A stretch of DNA of 7,330 nt from Candidatus Omnitrophota bacterium (GTDB lineage: Bacteria > Omnitrophota > Gorgyraeia > Gygaellales > Profunditerraquicolaceae): assembly GCA_023229385.1 (NCBI GenBank), contig JALNZI010000070.1, positions 1 to 7,330 of the forward strand, in the 5' to 3' direction. Position numbers and translations under genes: made by a program. How positions within the stretch are numbered: position 1 is the stretch's first letter; every line of letters starts with the position of its first letter. This document shows, piece after piece, positions 6,356 to 7,330 of the stretch. The notes under the pieces were generated by a model that saw nothing but the letters and a program-made list of their open reading frames with translations, was not told the DNA's origin and made no database searches.

Positions 6356-7330
6356 ATGGCAAAGAAATATGTTTACAGTTTCGGCGGCGGCAAAGCAGAC
6401 GGCAATGAAAGCATGAAGAATCTTTTAGGCGGAAAAGGGGCTAATTTGGCTGAGATGGCCGGAAACAAAAATTTAATGCTCCCAGTGCCTCCGGGATTTA
6501 CCTGTACCACTGAGGTCTGCACATACTATTACCAGAATAAAAAGAAATACCCTAAGGAATTAAAAACCCAGGTTGAAAAAGCCCTGGAAAGAGTAGAGAA
6601 ATTAATGGACAGAAAATTCGGCGACGCCAACAACCCGTTATTATTTTCCGTACGCAGCGGCGCCAGAAAATCCATGCCCGGGATGATGGAGACAGTTTTA
6701 AACGTGGGGCTAACCGAGAAAACTATTCCCGGTTTAATTAAACAAAGTGGTGGTAACGGCCGTTTTGTCTACGATGCCTACCGCCGCCTGATTATGATGT
6801 ATTCCGACGTAGTTATGGAAAAGGCCGCCGGCATTGAACCAAAAGGCGAAGAAGGAATCCGCAAACAGTTAGAAAAAGTTATGGCGGAATTAAAACAGTC
6901 CAAAAACTACGCCAGCGATACAGATTTAAATGTTGATGATTTAAAAAAGCTCTGCGCGCAATTCAAAATTAAAATTAAAGAAGTTTTGGGCAAGGAATTT
7001 CCGGATGAACCCATGGAGCAGCTCTGGGGCGGGATAGGCGCGGTGTTTTCTTCCTGGAACGGAAAACGCGCAATCAGCTACCGCAGGATTGAGAATATCC
7101 CGGATGCCTGGGGCACAGCAGTCAACGTACAGACCATGGTCTTTGGAAATATGGGTAATGACTCCGCAACCGGGGTAGCCTTTACCCGTAATCCGGGCAA
7201 CGGTGAAAATAACTTCTACGGCGAATACCTGATCAACGCCCAGGGCGAAGACGTAGTTGCCGGTATCCGCACGCCAGCTCCGATCAATGAATATTCCACC
7301 AGCAGCCACAATAAAGAATTACTTACCTTA
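6356..7330 (+). CDS. ppdK: Pyruvate, phosphate dikinase, N-terminal part (3' end beyond window)
   Basis: Reversibly converts pyruvate, ATP and phosphate to PEP, AMP and PPi. In anaerobes it often serves PPi-linked glycolysis or gluconeogenesis in the cytosol. The frame is open from the ATG at 6356 to the last base, giving 325 of an expected 870-900 residues, so only the nucleotide-binding ATP-grasp region is present; the phospho-His swivel and PEP/pyruvate barrel lie downstream. Diagnostic motifs are YVYSFGGGKADGN (5-17), LLGGKGANLAEM (23-34), FSVRSGARKSMPGMMETVLN (97-116), YDAYRRLIMMYSDVVM (139-154), GTAVNVQTMVFGNMG (253-267), TGVAFTRNPGNGE (272-284) and NAQGEDVVAGIRTP (294-307). FGNMG with the TRNP and GEDVV motifs separates it from PEP synthase. 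The start has a good Shine-Dalgarno and the known MA-x-YVY-type N-terminus. It probably shares a transcript with glyRS or has a leader control element (hairpin 6297-6327). Confidence 0.97.
   Translation, partial: MAKKYVYSFGGGKADGNESMKNLLGGKGANLAEMAGNKNLMLPVPPGFTCTTEVCTYYYQNKKKYPKELKTQVEKALERVEKLMDRKFGDANNPLLFSVRSGARKSMPGMMETVLNVGLTEKTIPGLIKQSGGNGRFVYDAYRRLIMMYSDVVMEKAAGIEPKGEEGIRKQLEKVMAELKQSKNYASDTDLNVDDLKKLCAQFKIKIKEVLGKEFPDEPMEQLWGGIGAVFSSWNGKRAISYRRIENIPDAWGTAVNVQTMVFGNMGNDSATGVAFTRNPGNGENNFYGEYLINAQGEDVVAGIRTPAPINEYSTSSHNKELLTL

Noticed and set aside
6941..7309. Minus-strand frame of 122 codons
   Set aside because: Antisense to strongly conserved PPDK motifs (TRNPGNGE, NAQGEDVVAGIRTP).
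1..7330. Insertion sequences, CRISPR arrays, tRNA or rRNA genes
   Set aside because: No transposase frame, terminal inverted repeats, regularly spaced repeats or tRNA-like cloverleaf was seen; almost all bases are in the seven plus-strand genes.

Overview
The window is a compact, entirely plus-strand stretch of bacterial chromosome of moderate GC (low-to-mid 40s percent by eye). It has seven protein genes, no RNA genes and no mobile elements. The first and last genes are cut by the window edges. The gene set (FAD:protein FMN transferase, an alpha2-type glycyl-tRNA synthetase, pyruvate phosphate dikinase) and the weak ribosome-binding sites suggest an uncultured anaerobic bacterium. Omnitrophota or a related PVC-type lineage is my guess; nothing in the window proves the taxonomy.

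Region 1 (1-4859) looks like one operon: apbE (5' end missing), then a soluble PRC-barrel/MgtE_N/CBS protein, an Nramp-family transporter, panB, and an unrecognised membrane-anchored protein. The first three genes are joined by two ATGA stop/start overlaps. panB follows after 9 bases, and the last gene overlaps panB by 11 bases. The centre of interest is the regulator/transporter pair at 738-3319. The regulator carries the cytosolic Mg2+-sensing parts known from MgtE (MgtE_N plus two CBS domains) but no MgtE membrane channel. The Nramp protein next to it has lost the metal-binding Met of canonical Mn/Fe Nramps and carries a DNDAGG/APW signature, as expected for Nramp-related magnesium transporters. 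I infer a two-gene system in which a detached MgtE-type sensor controls an Nramp-type Mg2+ importer.

Region 2 (4860-4986) is a short leader with a weak candidate promoter and small competing inverted repeats ahead of the glycyl-tRNA synthetase gene (4987-6291).

Region 3 (6292-6355) lies between that gene and ppdK (6356 to the window end). It holds a strong imperfect hairpin whose loop is complementary to the ppdK Shine-Dalgarno region. It could be a terminator-like element or a translational control structure.

ApbE, PanB, GlyRS and PPDK all use Mg2+. Linkage to a Mg2+ transporter is therefore compatible with their biochemistry, but it is no proof of a functional connection.
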